A stretch of DNA of 64,000 bases from LSUCC0057 sp048549915 (GTDB lineage: Bacteria > Pseudomonadota > Gammaproteobacteria > Pseudomonadales > Porticoccaceae), in contig JBLYYE010000021.1 of assembly GCA_048549915.1 (NCBI GenBank), positions 1 through 64,000 on the forward strand, written 5' to 3'. How positions within the stretch are numbered: the first letter of the stretch is position 1; every line of letters begins with the position of its first letter. This document shows, in pieces, positions 8,761-16,500 of this stretch. The notes beneath the pieces were generated by a model. It was not told where the DNA came from. It did no database searches and was given only the letters and a program-made list of their open reading frames with translations. A program made the translations under genes and the position numbers.

Positions 8761-9789
8761 TTACCAGTTAGGTGACGGACTCAATAGTGGGGCTTTACGG
8801 AAAGTGGATAAGTCAGAGCTACCCGTGAGAAACATTGTCCAGCGCAACTGCTCATTTAAGACATAGATTCTTTCTACTACAGCTTCGGTAGAAATCGTGG
8901 CAGCTGAGAGAAAATAATGAGCCAGCGAAACCATACTCGCGCCTAGCCTGATAAATCTTGCCGCATCAAGACCATTCCGAATGCCTCCAGACGCAATCAG
9001 CGTAGAATCTGGATGCAAATCGCGCACACGAGGGAGAAGCTGGATCGTATCCATGCCCCAGTTGAGGAAAGGCGTGGCAATTTCTTGCTCCAGTCTTGTT
9101 TTATTTCTTGCCAACTCAATACTCGCCCAATTTGTTCCACCGCGACCAGCAAGATCAACTGCGCTTACACCAGCTTTAAGAAGTTCACTCACCACATTAG
9201 GGCTTAAACCTGCACCGACCTCTTTGACTAAAACTGGGGTTTCTAACCTAGAAGCTATATCACCAATAGCCTCAAGAACCATTCTCCAGTTTCGATCACC
9301 AGAGGGTTGTATAAGTTCTTGAAGGGGATTTAGATGAATAAATAGCCCATCGGCCTCAATCGCATCAATTGCCCGTCTAGCTAAATCGATACCGCCCTGT
9401 TGCAGCTGAGTTCCGCCGAGATTACCAAGCAACAAACCATTGGGTGCAAAACGACGTAAATCAGCCGACAAACTATTGCTTAGGCTGGCCCGTTGTGAGC
9501 CAACAGCTAATGGTATGTTACAAGCTTCAGCGGCTTCTGCTAGATGTCGATTAATTGACTCTCCCTGTGACGTCCCACCTGTCATTGCACCGATAATTAT
9601 TGGTGCCGAAAGAGTTTTTTGAAGAAAATTTGTAGAAGTGTCGACATCAGTTATGGCTAGCTCCGGAAGTGCATTATGCTCAAACAGCACAGCATCTATT
9701 GCACTAGAGTCTTTACTTTGATGTCTTCTTTGTAAGGCTAAATCTAAATGCTCATCCTTGCGACTCTGAATCTTAGTGTCACTTTTCAT
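8761..9789 (-). CDS. fni: Type 2 isopentenyl-diphosphate delta-isomerase
   Basis: About 342 residues. The start at 9789 (MKSDTK) is set by GAGG seven bases upstream; an earlier in-frame TTG exists at 9795. This FMN- and NADPH-dependent enzyme interconverts IPP and DMAPP. Seen motifs: SRKDEHLDLAL, PIIIGAMTGG, LLLGNLGG, HLNPLQELIQPSGD, LVKEVGAG and VDLAGRGGTNW, all diagnostic of the type 2 TIM-barrel enzyme. It is the last gene of the leftward crtEIBY-blh-idi run and overlaps the end of blh by 11 bases. It likely tops up the DMAPP needed by CrtE for retinal synthesis. Confidence 0.96.
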   Translation of the reverse strand: MKSDTKIQSRKDEHLDLALQRRHQSKDSSAIDAVLFEHNALPELAITDVDTSTNFLQKTLSAPIIIGAMTGGTSQGESINRHLAEAAEACNIPLAVGSQRASLSNSLSADLRRFAPNGLLLGNLGGTQLQQGGIDLARRAIDAIEADGLFIHLNPLQELIQPSGDRNWRMVLEAIGDIASRLETPVLVKEVGAGLSPNVVSELLKAGVSAVDLAGRGGTNWASIELARNKTRLEQEIATPFLNWGMDTIQLLPRVRDLHPDSTLIASGGIRNGLDAARFIRLGASMVSLAHYFLSAATISTEAVVERIYVLNEQLRWTMFLTGSSDLSTFRKAPLLSPSPNW

Positions 9790-10585
9790 TCTCAAGCCTC
9801 AATAGTTGGCGATCAGCATAGTCAACTAATAACATGTGGGGCACTGTTAGCGCGGCCAAACCAATAAAGGTCAATCTTAAAATATCAACAAACATAGATT
9901 CGTCTAAGAAAAAGAAAGCTCCAGCGGCTATAGTCCATGAGGCGAGCGAGTAAAAGAGTATCTCTTTAAATGCACGAGATCGCTCTTTCTCCGGTAGTCT
10001 CTGCCACTGGCGAAACAAGTGCCCACGACTATGGCTTAAGCAAAAATAGATAGCAAAAGTCACCAGTGGCGGTAAGGAATACGCAAAAAATAGCATCACC
10101 ATAAGTATTATTAATGGTTTTCTATATGTTCTTTGTTTGAGTGCAAAAAAAAGATAAAACAACAAGAGCACTGTCCAAAGATAAAAAATATTCTCAATCA
10201 CTATCAGCAATATGTTTGCATTCGATGATCCTACAAGCACAGAGAAAATAGGCTCAACAGAATCAGACTGTAATACAGGGATAGCAATACTTACCAATCC
10301 ACCGTGGACGAGCGCAGGAAACCAATGGGATCCATAATCGGTGATATCACTAAATCCAAAGTGCACTGCTGATATCAGCAGAAAAGCAGATAAACTTAAT
10401 AAAGGAAAAAACCACCATAAGCAAACCACCAAAAGACTTAACAATATATACGCTGCATGAAAGAGCAACCATGCACGACTTGTATTAGGACAACCAACAC
10501 GCCGCGCGACTGCCGCGTCTAAGCCACCATGAGGCACACCCAACATGAGAACTAAAAAAATAGACGCATAGTCCCACCAAATCAT
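9779..10585 (-). CDS. blh: Brp/Blh family beta-carotene 15,15'-dioxygenase
   Basis: About 268 residues, mostly hydrophobic with roughly seven to eight membrane segments. Blh cleaves beta-carotene symmetrically into two retinals at an iron centre held by histidines. The family hallmark LGVPHGGLD is near residues 15-24; AVHFGF and LSHSRGHL supply further expected His positions. The ATG overlaps the crtY stop (ATGA), so the two are translationally coupled. This is the step that joins the carotenoid pathway to the proteorhodopsin upstream. Confidence 0.95.
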   Translation of the reverse strand: MIWWDYASIFLVLMLGVPHGGLDAAVARRVGCPNTSRAWLLFHAAYILLSLLVVCLWWFFPLLSLSAFLLISAVHFGFSDITDYGSHWFPALVHGGLVSIAIPVLQSDSVEPIFSVLVGSSNANILLIVIENIFYLWTVLLLFYLFFALKQRTYRKPLIILMVMLFFAYSLPPLVTFAIYFCLSHSRGHLFRQWQRLPEKERSRAFKEILFYSLASWTIAAGAFFFLDESMFVDILRLTFIGLAALTVPHMLLVDYADRQLLRLENEK

Positions 10586-11688
10586 ATATAAAATGCTGCT
10601 TTAATGAATTTAGTTTTAGGTAAATACGTTATTACTTTAAACCAATCTAATATTGAAGCTCGACCTAACATGAAGCGTGCAAATCCATTACCATCCAGAG
10701 CCTTGGCAACACTCATCATTAGCTGCACACCCAGACTAGGGTTCTCCAAAAGTACTTTATTGAAGACCATATCCATCCAAGCAAGTTGAGGGGACACAGG
10801 CATAGGAACTGAATAGTCTTTACGAGAAATACGTTGCACCAGCTCTTTTATCTGCGACTGTATTAAACTAAATGCATAACCTGAAGAAAGCCTTATTGCA
10901 CCACTGGCAACACCTATCTTAGGAAGAAACTGATGATGATTACTCTGTTTGGTCATTGGTATGACACCAAACTCTTCATGTAATAACTCAACCATCTCAA
11001 TTTCTTGGAGTCGAAGCCAGTCAGTTATAGCTTTTTGGTACCAGGCTCGCTCCTCAGGAGCTGTAGAAATCATTGTCGACTCTACTAATAACTTATGACT
11101 TGAAAAAGGGAGGGCGTAAATGAAGTGCAACCCACGAGACTGATCAACTCTAAAATCCATTAGTGTCGCTATATGCATATCTGTGATTGGTTTTTTTGTG
11201 GTTATTTCCCAACCCAAAAAATGTTGCCTGAGCGCACCATCTTGAATTTTTTCCTGCCTGCTATCATAGATTTTTTTTGCACGATAACTCTTGCCTGCAG
11301 CAACAAAAGAAGTAACTGAACGTTGAAAGGAGAAGTTGGATGCATGAGATCTAACGACTCTTATATCCTCAGCTAATCTACTTTCGCAATACTTTATATA
11401 CTGGGATGAACTCACAGAAATGTAGCTATATTGAGCGGATATATGGTTCACTTGTTTGCAATGATCGACTACTCTCCACTGCTTCCATTGACCTTTGATA
11501 GGCGCGTGAAACTCAGATAAATATTCTTTATCCGCCCACAACGACCAAGTACAATCGCGGGCTTCTGGTGATAAGGGCTCAAAGACAACTGCAGTACAGT
11601 TATCTAAGAGACTTGCCAATGTAATACCTGAGCTGCCACCCCCGATAATTGCTATATCAACATCAGTGGAGAGCTCATCATGACCCAT
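10582..11688 (-). CDS. crtY: Lycopene beta-cyclase CrtY
   Basis: About 368 residues from the ATG at 11688; the open frame extends to 11739, and the start is uncertain because no candidate has a strong ribosome site. The later start leaves an 11-base overlap with crtB instead of 62. DVDIAIIGGGSSGITLA is the FAD-binding Rossmann motif; CTWSLW, FIYALPFSSHKLLVEST and SSGYAFSLIQ match bacterial CrtY. The enzyme closes both ends of lycopene to give beta-carotene, the Blh substrate. Confidence 0.92.
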   Translation of the reverse strand: MGHDELSTDVDIAIIGGGSSGITLASLLDNCTAVVFEPLSPEARDCTWSLWADKEYLSEFHAPIKGQWKQWRVVDHCKQVNHISAQYSYISVSSSQYIKYCESRLAEDIRVVRSHASNFSFQRSVTSFVAAGKSYRAKKIYDSRQEKIQDGALRQHFLGWEITTKKPITDMHIATLMDFRVDQSRGLHFIYALPFSSHKLLVESTMISTAPEERAWYQKAITDWLRLQEIEMVELLHEEFGVIPMTKQSNHHQFLPKIGVASGAIRLSSGYAFSLIQSQIKELVQRISRKDYSVPMPVSPQLAWMDMVFNKVLLENPSLGVQLMMSVAKALDGNGFARFMLGRASILDWFKVITYLPKTKFIKAAFYI

Positions 11689-12610
11689 TGGAGTTGGCAC
11701 TGAAAAGCCCCTCGAGATCATCGTGTAAAGAGCTGTCATGTTGCGGAGTATTTTTGCCAGGAAAGATATACCTAATACTGAGTAAAGTTAAAGCCAATTT
11801 TTTATATACTGATACAAAAACACGTCCACGCCACCAATTGTAATCTGTCCGTCTTATTTTATTTCCAATTTCTCTATAGACTAAAAGTGCAATTACTATA
11901 GATAAACGCGCACGAAAAGGAAGCAGCTGAATACCTTTAAGTGCGCTTGTATAGTATTTATCAGCCAAGTCGAGTGTTTTCTTAATCGCTTCTGCAACAG
12001 GCTCATGGGTCGGAATTTCGGCTTGCAAGATCTCTTTAGCAGATAAATTTACCCATTCGAGTGGTATATACCTTCGCTCCATACTGGCATCTTCTAAAAC
12101 ATCTCTTGATATATTGGTGAGCTGCATAGCTATGCCTAGATCTATGGCAAAGTAATTTGCTTCTTTTTTACTGCACCCGAGCACTCTGCACATCATCAAT
12201 CCAACCGTGCCTGCTACTGAGTAACTGTAATGGAGGAGTTCAGCTCGAGAGTTTGTCGAAATAATGTGTTGGTCGTGCACCATACCATCAACAAGTCCGA
12301 TTGCAGCTTCTCTTGGTATATTGCAGCTCCTCATCAGTTGTAAGAAGTTACCCAGATGAGGATCGTTAATATTGTCATTATCATTGGTTAGATGGGTTTT
12401 TATCATCATAAGCTTGGCAAGTCGGTCTGGATCATTACCATCAGCCAAGTCGTCTAGGTAACGACAAAATCGATAGAGTTGGGCTGCCCGTTCACCCTTC
12501 TCGCGCCCCAAAAAAAAACTTGCCCAGTAAAAAGTTTTACCGTAACTGGCCATGATAGATTTTGACGACACTTGCGAAACTTCAGCAGTGGATGATGAGT
12601 CATGATCCAT
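11678..12610 (-). CDS. crtB: Phytoene synthase CrtB
   Basis: About 310 residues. CrtB condenses two GGPP head-to-head into phytoene. The first Asp-rich substrate motif is YRFCRYLDDLAD (about residues 46-57) and the second is QLTNISRDVLEDA, both typical of squalene/phytoene synthases; YSVAGTVGLMM is the conserved segment between them. It begins a few bases after the crtI stop and overlaps crtY, so it is coupled within the leftward operon. Confidence 0.96.
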   Translation of the reverse strand: MDHDSSSTAEVSQVSSKSIMASYGKTFYWASFFLGREKGERAAQLYRFCRYLDDLADGNDPDRLAKLMMIKTHLTNDNDNINDPHLGNFLQLMRSCNIPREAAIGLVDGMVHDQHIISTNSRAELLHYSYSVAGTVGLMMCRVLGCSKKEANYFAIDLGIAMQLTNISRDVLEDASMERRYIPLEWVNLSAKEILQAEIPTHEPVAEAIKKTLDLADKYYTSALKGIQLLPFRARLSIVIALLVYREIGNKIRRTDYNWWRGRVFVSVYKKLALTLLSIRYIFPGKNTPQHDSSLHDDLEGLFSANSNGS

Positions 12611-12613
12611 AGA

Positions 12614-14113
12614 CTAACCGCCGGAGCCAACTTCCTTGCCAGTCAGCAGCTCTTCGACGACTTTTGCCGAACTTACCACCCCAGGAAGACCAGCACCGGG
12701 ATGAGTCCCTGCACCCACAAAATAAAGGTTACTTATTTTGTCATCACGATTGTGGTACCTAAACCAAGCGGATTGTGTAAGACGAGGCTCGATTGAAAAC
12801 CCAGCACCGTGCATTGATCGATAATCTGCTGAAAAATCCTCTGGTGTCATCCAGAACACCTCATCAATCACTGATGCTAGATCGGGCATAATTGATTTTT
12901 CTAGAGCATTCACGATCCTATCTCGCAAACGGGGCCCCTCAGTTTTCCAATCGATATCACCTTGTAAATTAGGCACAGGACATAAAACGTAAAAAGATTC
13001 ACATCCCTCTGGAGCGAAGCTTTTATCGGTAGCAGTCGGGCGATGCAAATAGAGACTAAAATCATCACTAAGAACTTTCTCATCGAAAATCTCAGTTAAA
13101 AGTTCTTTAAAACGTGGCCCCATCCAAATACTGTGGTGAGCTATATCCGGATAAAGCTTCTTTGTTCCAAAATAAAGCACATACAAACCCATGCTATATT
13201 TCTTGTTAACGATAGGCAGTTTCGGCGCTTGATCCTTTAGAAGATGTCTGTAACAAGTTTCAGGATCCCCACCAAAGACTACCAAATCAGCATCGATAAC
13301 AGTTTCGTTAGCCAAGACAACTCCACTAGCGGTATTATTGTTTACTAGTATCTCCTCAACATCAGAATTGAAAAGAACTTCGATGCCCTGTCTTTGCATT
13401 AAACCACCAAGCTCAGAGACCAATTTACCAGTTCCTCCCATACAGAAAAAAACTCCCCAGCGACGTTCCAAATAGTGTATCAAAGCGTAGATTGCCGTGG
13501 TTTTGTAGGGATTGCCGCCGACCAATAGAGGATGAATTGAAAACGCTTGGCGCAACAATGGGTGTTTTAGGTGGCTATTAACCATCTGAGCTACTGTTTT
13601 ATAACATTTTAAAAAAATCAGAGCGGGAACTTGTTTCAACATATCACTGATTTTAGTGAATGGACGATGAACAAGTTTCTTAAAACCAACGTTATATATC
13701 TTTTTTGACTTTTCCAGCAGCCTTAAATAGCCTTCTGCATCGTCAGCATTGAATCGCCGGATTTCTGCAAGCGTGTCATCAATAGATGCCCGATAGTCAA
13801 ACGTCCTTCCATCAGAAAAATGAAATCGGTAGTAGGGATCTAACGGGACAAAAGTGAGATGATCTTGTAGCTTTTCATCAAATAGCTCAAAAAGCTCTTC
13901 GAAAATAAAGGGCGCTGTAATAACAGTCGGACCTGCATCGTGAAGATAGCCACCACGCTGAAAAACTTGGGCTCGCCCACCAAGCTCAGCCAGCCTTTCC
14001 ACCAATGTAACTTTATAACCCAGTTTCCTTAGCCTGAGACTGGTGGCAATGCCGGCAAAACCTGCACCAATTACTATTGCCCGCTGCGATGAGATCGATT
14101 GATGATCACTCAT
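12614..14113 (-). CDS. crtI: Phytoene desaturase CrtI
   Basis: About 499 residues, normal for bacterial four-step CrtI, which turns phytoene into lycopene with FAD. The N-terminus has the dinucleotide-binding IVIGAGFAGIATSLRL followed by ELGGRAQVF and DAGPTVITAP. The C-terminal FAD motif reads YFVGAGTHPGAGLPGV. Its ATG overlaps the crtE stop by four bases (ATGA), showing translational coupling. It should act at the inner face of the cytoplasmic membrane. Confidence 0.97.
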   Translation of the reverse strand: MSDHQSISSQRAIVIGAGFAGIATSLRLRKLGYKVTLVERLAELGGRAQVFQRGGYLHDAGPTVITAPFIFEELFELFDEKLQDHLTFVPLDPYYRFHFSDGRTFDYRASIDDTLAEIRRFNADDAEGYLRLLEKSKKIYNVGFKKLVHRPFTKISDMLKQVPALIFLKCYKTVAQMVNSHLKHPLLRQAFSIHPLLVGGNPYKTTAIYALIHYLERRWGVFFCMGGTGKLVSELGGLMQRQGIEVLFNSDVEEILVNNNTASGVVLANETVIDADLVVFGGDPETCYRHLLKDQAPKLPIVNKKYSMGLYVLYFGTKKLYPDIAHHSIWMGPRFKELLTEIFDEKVLSDDFSLYLHRPTATDKSFAPEGCESFYVLCPVPNLQGDIDWKTEGPRLRDRIVNALEKSIMPDLASVIDEVFWMTPEDFSADYRSMHGAGFSIEPRLTQSAWFRYHNRDDKISNLYFVGAGTHPGAGLPGVVSSAKVVEELLTGKEVGSGG

Positions 14114-15072
14114 GCGGTATTTGCATCACTGGCGAGTGACATATTTCCTCTAACTTTCTCAATTAATGCCATACACGCAGGTTGTAACTCAGCTGATAAA
14201 TTTGAGCGTAATTCATCAGCTTGATCAAGCCAATCTTCGACAAATATATTAGCCTGCAGAACAACATCACTGCTAGCTATGGTTCGCTGCCAACTGTTGA
14301 TTTTGGTGGTGTCTCCTGAAAGGTACCAAGAAGCGAAATCTTTTTGTCGAGGAGAATGTTTATGGAAGAGACTCACTACCAAGTTTGGTTTTCTTCCCAA
14401 TAAATCAACAGACGTGTGACTTGAAGGAATGATATCATCGATATCGTTGCGTCCTTGATAGGCTAGACCAGTCAAAAGAACTAGATCTGTAAGGGCTGGG
14501 ATATCATCTTCGAGGCCAGACATGACAGCCATACCTTTAATAGGTGCCAACAAAAATGGCACTGTCTTATCTGCAGCAATCATTTTCCATTCTTGAAGAG
14601 TCAGACATTCACCTACTGTCAAATCTGCAACCTGACCATCACAGGTAACCTGCATAGCTTGGGATAGTATGGATACTAATTGACCACCACAAGTTGAGTT
14701 ATCTGCTGCCAGTTCAAACGCCTTTGCTACAAGCCAATCACCCAGACAAATAGCAGTATCTTGTCCAAAGTGGTTTGTAACACTGTTCTGACCACGCCTA
14801 TGCGTGCTGGCATCACTAATATCATCGTGTACCAGGGAAGCGTTATGGATCATTTCACATGCAGCAGCCCAGTTAAGAACTGCACTTTTATTCAGCCCAA
14901 GAGCTTGTCCTGCTTTGATCGCGAGCTGAGCTCTATAGAATTTTCCTGGTTTTTTAAAGTGATGATTGGCCGCCTGAAATAGACCATTGCTATGGGGAGG
15001 TAGCTCCTCCAGAATCAGCCTCTTTAAATCGGATAGCCATGTCAATTCGTTATTATATATTTTGGAGGACAT
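14110..15072 (-). CDS. crtE: Geranylgeranyl diphosphate synthase CrtE
   Basis: About 320 residues; GGGAG six bases before the ATG supports this start. It is a trans-prenyltransferase making GGPP for CrtB. The first Asp motif is LVHDDISDASTHRRG. The second, normally DDxxD after a Gln, reads YQGRNDIDD here, so its first Asp is Asn. That may affect Mg-diphosphate binding or may be a lineage feature. CrtE is the first enzyme gene after proteorhodopsin, beyond a strong hairpin. Confidence 0.93.
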   Translation of the reverse strand: MSSKIYNNELTWLSDLKRLILEELPPHSNGLFQAANHHFKKPGKFYRAQLAIKAGQALGLNKSAVLNWAAACEMIHNASLVHDDISDASTHRRGQNSVTNHFGQDTAICLGDWLVAKAFELAADNSTCGGQLVSILSQAMQVTCDGQVADLTVGECLTLQEWKMIAADKTVPFLLAPIKGMAVMSGLEDDIPALTDLVLLTGLAYQGRNDIDDIIPSSHTSVDLLGRKPNLVVSLFHKHSPRQKDFASWYLSGDTTKINSWQRTIASSDVVLQANIFVEDWLDQADELRSNLSAELQPACMALIEKVRGNMSLASDANTA

Positions 15073-15131
15073 GAGTGACTCCCAAGAGTATTGGTATTGA
15101 GTATTACTTGGTTTGTAGTTTCTAAAGAGAA

Positions 15132-15157
15132 TTGCGGGGCCTATTGGCCCCGCGCAA
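15132..15157 (-). terminator. Hairpin between proteorhodopsin and crtE (terminator or attenuator)
   Basis: On the minus strand TTGCGCGGGGCC, a short AATA loop and GGCCCCGCAA form a GC-rich stem with a two-base bulge. AATTCTCTTT follows, a weak U-rich tract. Read leftward it lies just after the opsin stop codon. It probably ends most opsin transcripts while letting some continue into crtE. Confidence 0.7.
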
Positions 15158-15171
15158 GCAAATACACTTGA

Positions 15172-15861
15172 TTACTCTGAGTCAGCTACTGCAGCAGCCC
15201 AGATAACCACACCAAACCCGATTTTGTTCCAGAAATCTGCCAGGTTGTAAATGAGATTCATAGTACCTGGATCTGCACCACCGCCTAGGTAACCCATGAA
15301 GTAGCCAATGGGGTAAATTGACCAACCCACCGTTACTAGTAAGGTCATAGTCTTGTAAGCTTTTTGAACATTTACGTTTGCTAGACTTGCATTTACCTTG
15401 CTAGCTTCGCCTTTAATAATGTACCAAATGACATAAATCCAAGCTGCCATAGAAAGGACGAATGCAGGCAGAACACCCATCATATCGGTTTCACCCATGT
15501 AGCCAAAGATCAGCATAATGGTGGTACCAGCCAACAGGTTCCAGAAGACACGGGCTGGAACTTTGCCAACTGCAGACATAATTAGGTAAAACTCCACCAT
15601 CAGTAAGGGTACAGTCAATAGCCAATCTATGTAGCGAAATTCGGTTGGTGAGGTACCAGTGGCAACCCAAACATCTCGCATATAAAAGTAATGTACTGCG
15701 GCAATTAAGGTTACCAAGCCCGAGACAGTTAATGAAGTTTTCCATTTGCCAGCAACTCGATCTCTTTCAAGAAAAAAGAATGCTGTTGCTGCAACAAGTG
15801 CCATTGAAATAAGCCAGAAAGACATTCCGACATAATCACCAGATACTAAGTTATTAGTCAT
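15172..15861 (-). CDS. Proteorhodopsin, green-type light-driven proton pump
   Basis: About 229 residues with seven predicted membrane helices. The Schiff-base lysine is Lys213 in NLADFWNKIGFG. Helix C reads RYIDWLLTVPLL: Asp79 is the proton acceptor, Thr83 and Glu90 (donor) complete the DTE pump motif, and Leu87 is at the tuning site that gives green absorption. His57 matches the His that partners the acceptor Asp. AGGGG precedes the ATG by five bases. Unlike the first described proteorhodopsins there is no N-terminal signal peptide; the chain starts MTNNLVSGDY and enters helix A directly. The downstream genes supply retinal. Confidence 0.98.
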   Translation of the reverse strand: MTNNLVSGDYVGMSFWLISMALVAATAFFFLERDRVAGKWKTSLTVSGLVTLIAAVHYFYMRDVWVATGTSPTEFRYIDWLLTVPLLMVEFYLIMSAVGKVPARVFWNLLAGTTIMLIFGYMGETDMMGVLPAFVLSMAAWIYVIWYIIKGEASKVNASLANVNVQKAYKTMTLLVTVGWSIYPIGYFMGYLGGGADPGTMNLIYNLADFWNKIGFGVVIWAAAVADSE

Positions 15862-16266
15862 GTTGACCCCTATAATTGTTAGTTATAAAACATATTAGTG
15901 AGACTGAGATGTACTTTTGTCTACGTATACAGAGATAGACCTTACTCAAATTATGTGTACTTATTACTCATATCAAGCTTTTTTTTATTGATTTTTTCTA
16001 ATCTGGTCACATTCAAAGCTAGCAATAATTCAAAAGACATGATGTTGCTTGATGGCTTTGTATGCATAGGATTTTTTATTTTCTCCATAAAAAAACTCTA
16101 ACAAAGGGATAGCGACCAACGAAGATCATCTCATAGACCTTCTTATATCCGTCCCTTGCAGAGCGAAGAAACGATAACGATTCTTATTAACAAAACACTC
16201 TCGACCCCCTACAATGGTCACCACAAATTGCCCTGTTTGGCACAAGATTACCGACGAGTTGAGACT
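15862..16266. other. Intergenic region between divergent proteorhodopsin and feoA
   Basis: About 405 bases, strongly AT-rich in the first 240. It must hold the leftward opsin promoter; a TATAAC-like -10 occurs about 25 bases before the opsin ATG but no good -35 is seen. The right part has the feoA promoter with a Fur-like box. A 67-codon rightward open frame (15898-16101) has no ribosome site and is not called. Confidence 0.6.
16173..16215 (+). promoter_or_regulatory. feoA promoter with overlapping Fur-like box
   Basis: TTAACA at 16187-16192, a 17-base spacer and TACAAT at 16210-16215 make a near-consensus sigma-70 promoter. GATAACGATTCTTATTAAC at 16173-16191 matches the 19-base Fur consensus at 14 positions by eye and covers the -35. 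Binding of Fur-Fe there would block feoAB when iron is sufficient (inference from the known Fur mechanism). Confidence 0.72.
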
Positions 16267-16500
16267 ATGACCCTTTGGCAACTCCCTGCTGGCAGCAGCG
16301 CCACTATCGCTGCACTCGATGAAAAGCTCGACAGCCGCTACCGTCAGCGCATCCGCGAACTCGGTTTTAGCACGGGCGCGACCGTGCGCTGCATACTTCA
16401 GCCTGGGCTCGGTGCACCGCGCCAATACGCCATCAACAACAGCGTCTACTCACTCGATCGCCAAGTGGCCGATGCGATTGTTTGCGAGGCTCAGCCGTGA
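16267..16500 (+). CDS. feoA: Ferrous iron transport protein FeoA
   Basis: About 77 residues from the ATG at 16267; an upstream in-frame start at 16156 would add a non-homologous leader and is rejected. FeoA is a small cytoplasmic SH3-like protein needed for FeoB function. Seen: MTLWQLPAGSSATIAAL, then RQRIRELGFSTGATVRCI and YAINNSVYSLDRQVADAI, the standard FeoA core. Its stop overlaps the feoB GTG start by four bases (GTGA). Confidence 0.94.
   Translation: MTLWQLPAGSSATIAALDEKLDSRYRQRIRELGFSTGATVRCILQPGLGAPRQYAINNSVYSLDRQVADAIVCEAQP

Noticed and set aside
15898..16101. 67-codon rightward open frame beside proteorhodopsin
   Set aside because: AT-rich chance frame without a ribosome site, covering the likely opsin promoter.
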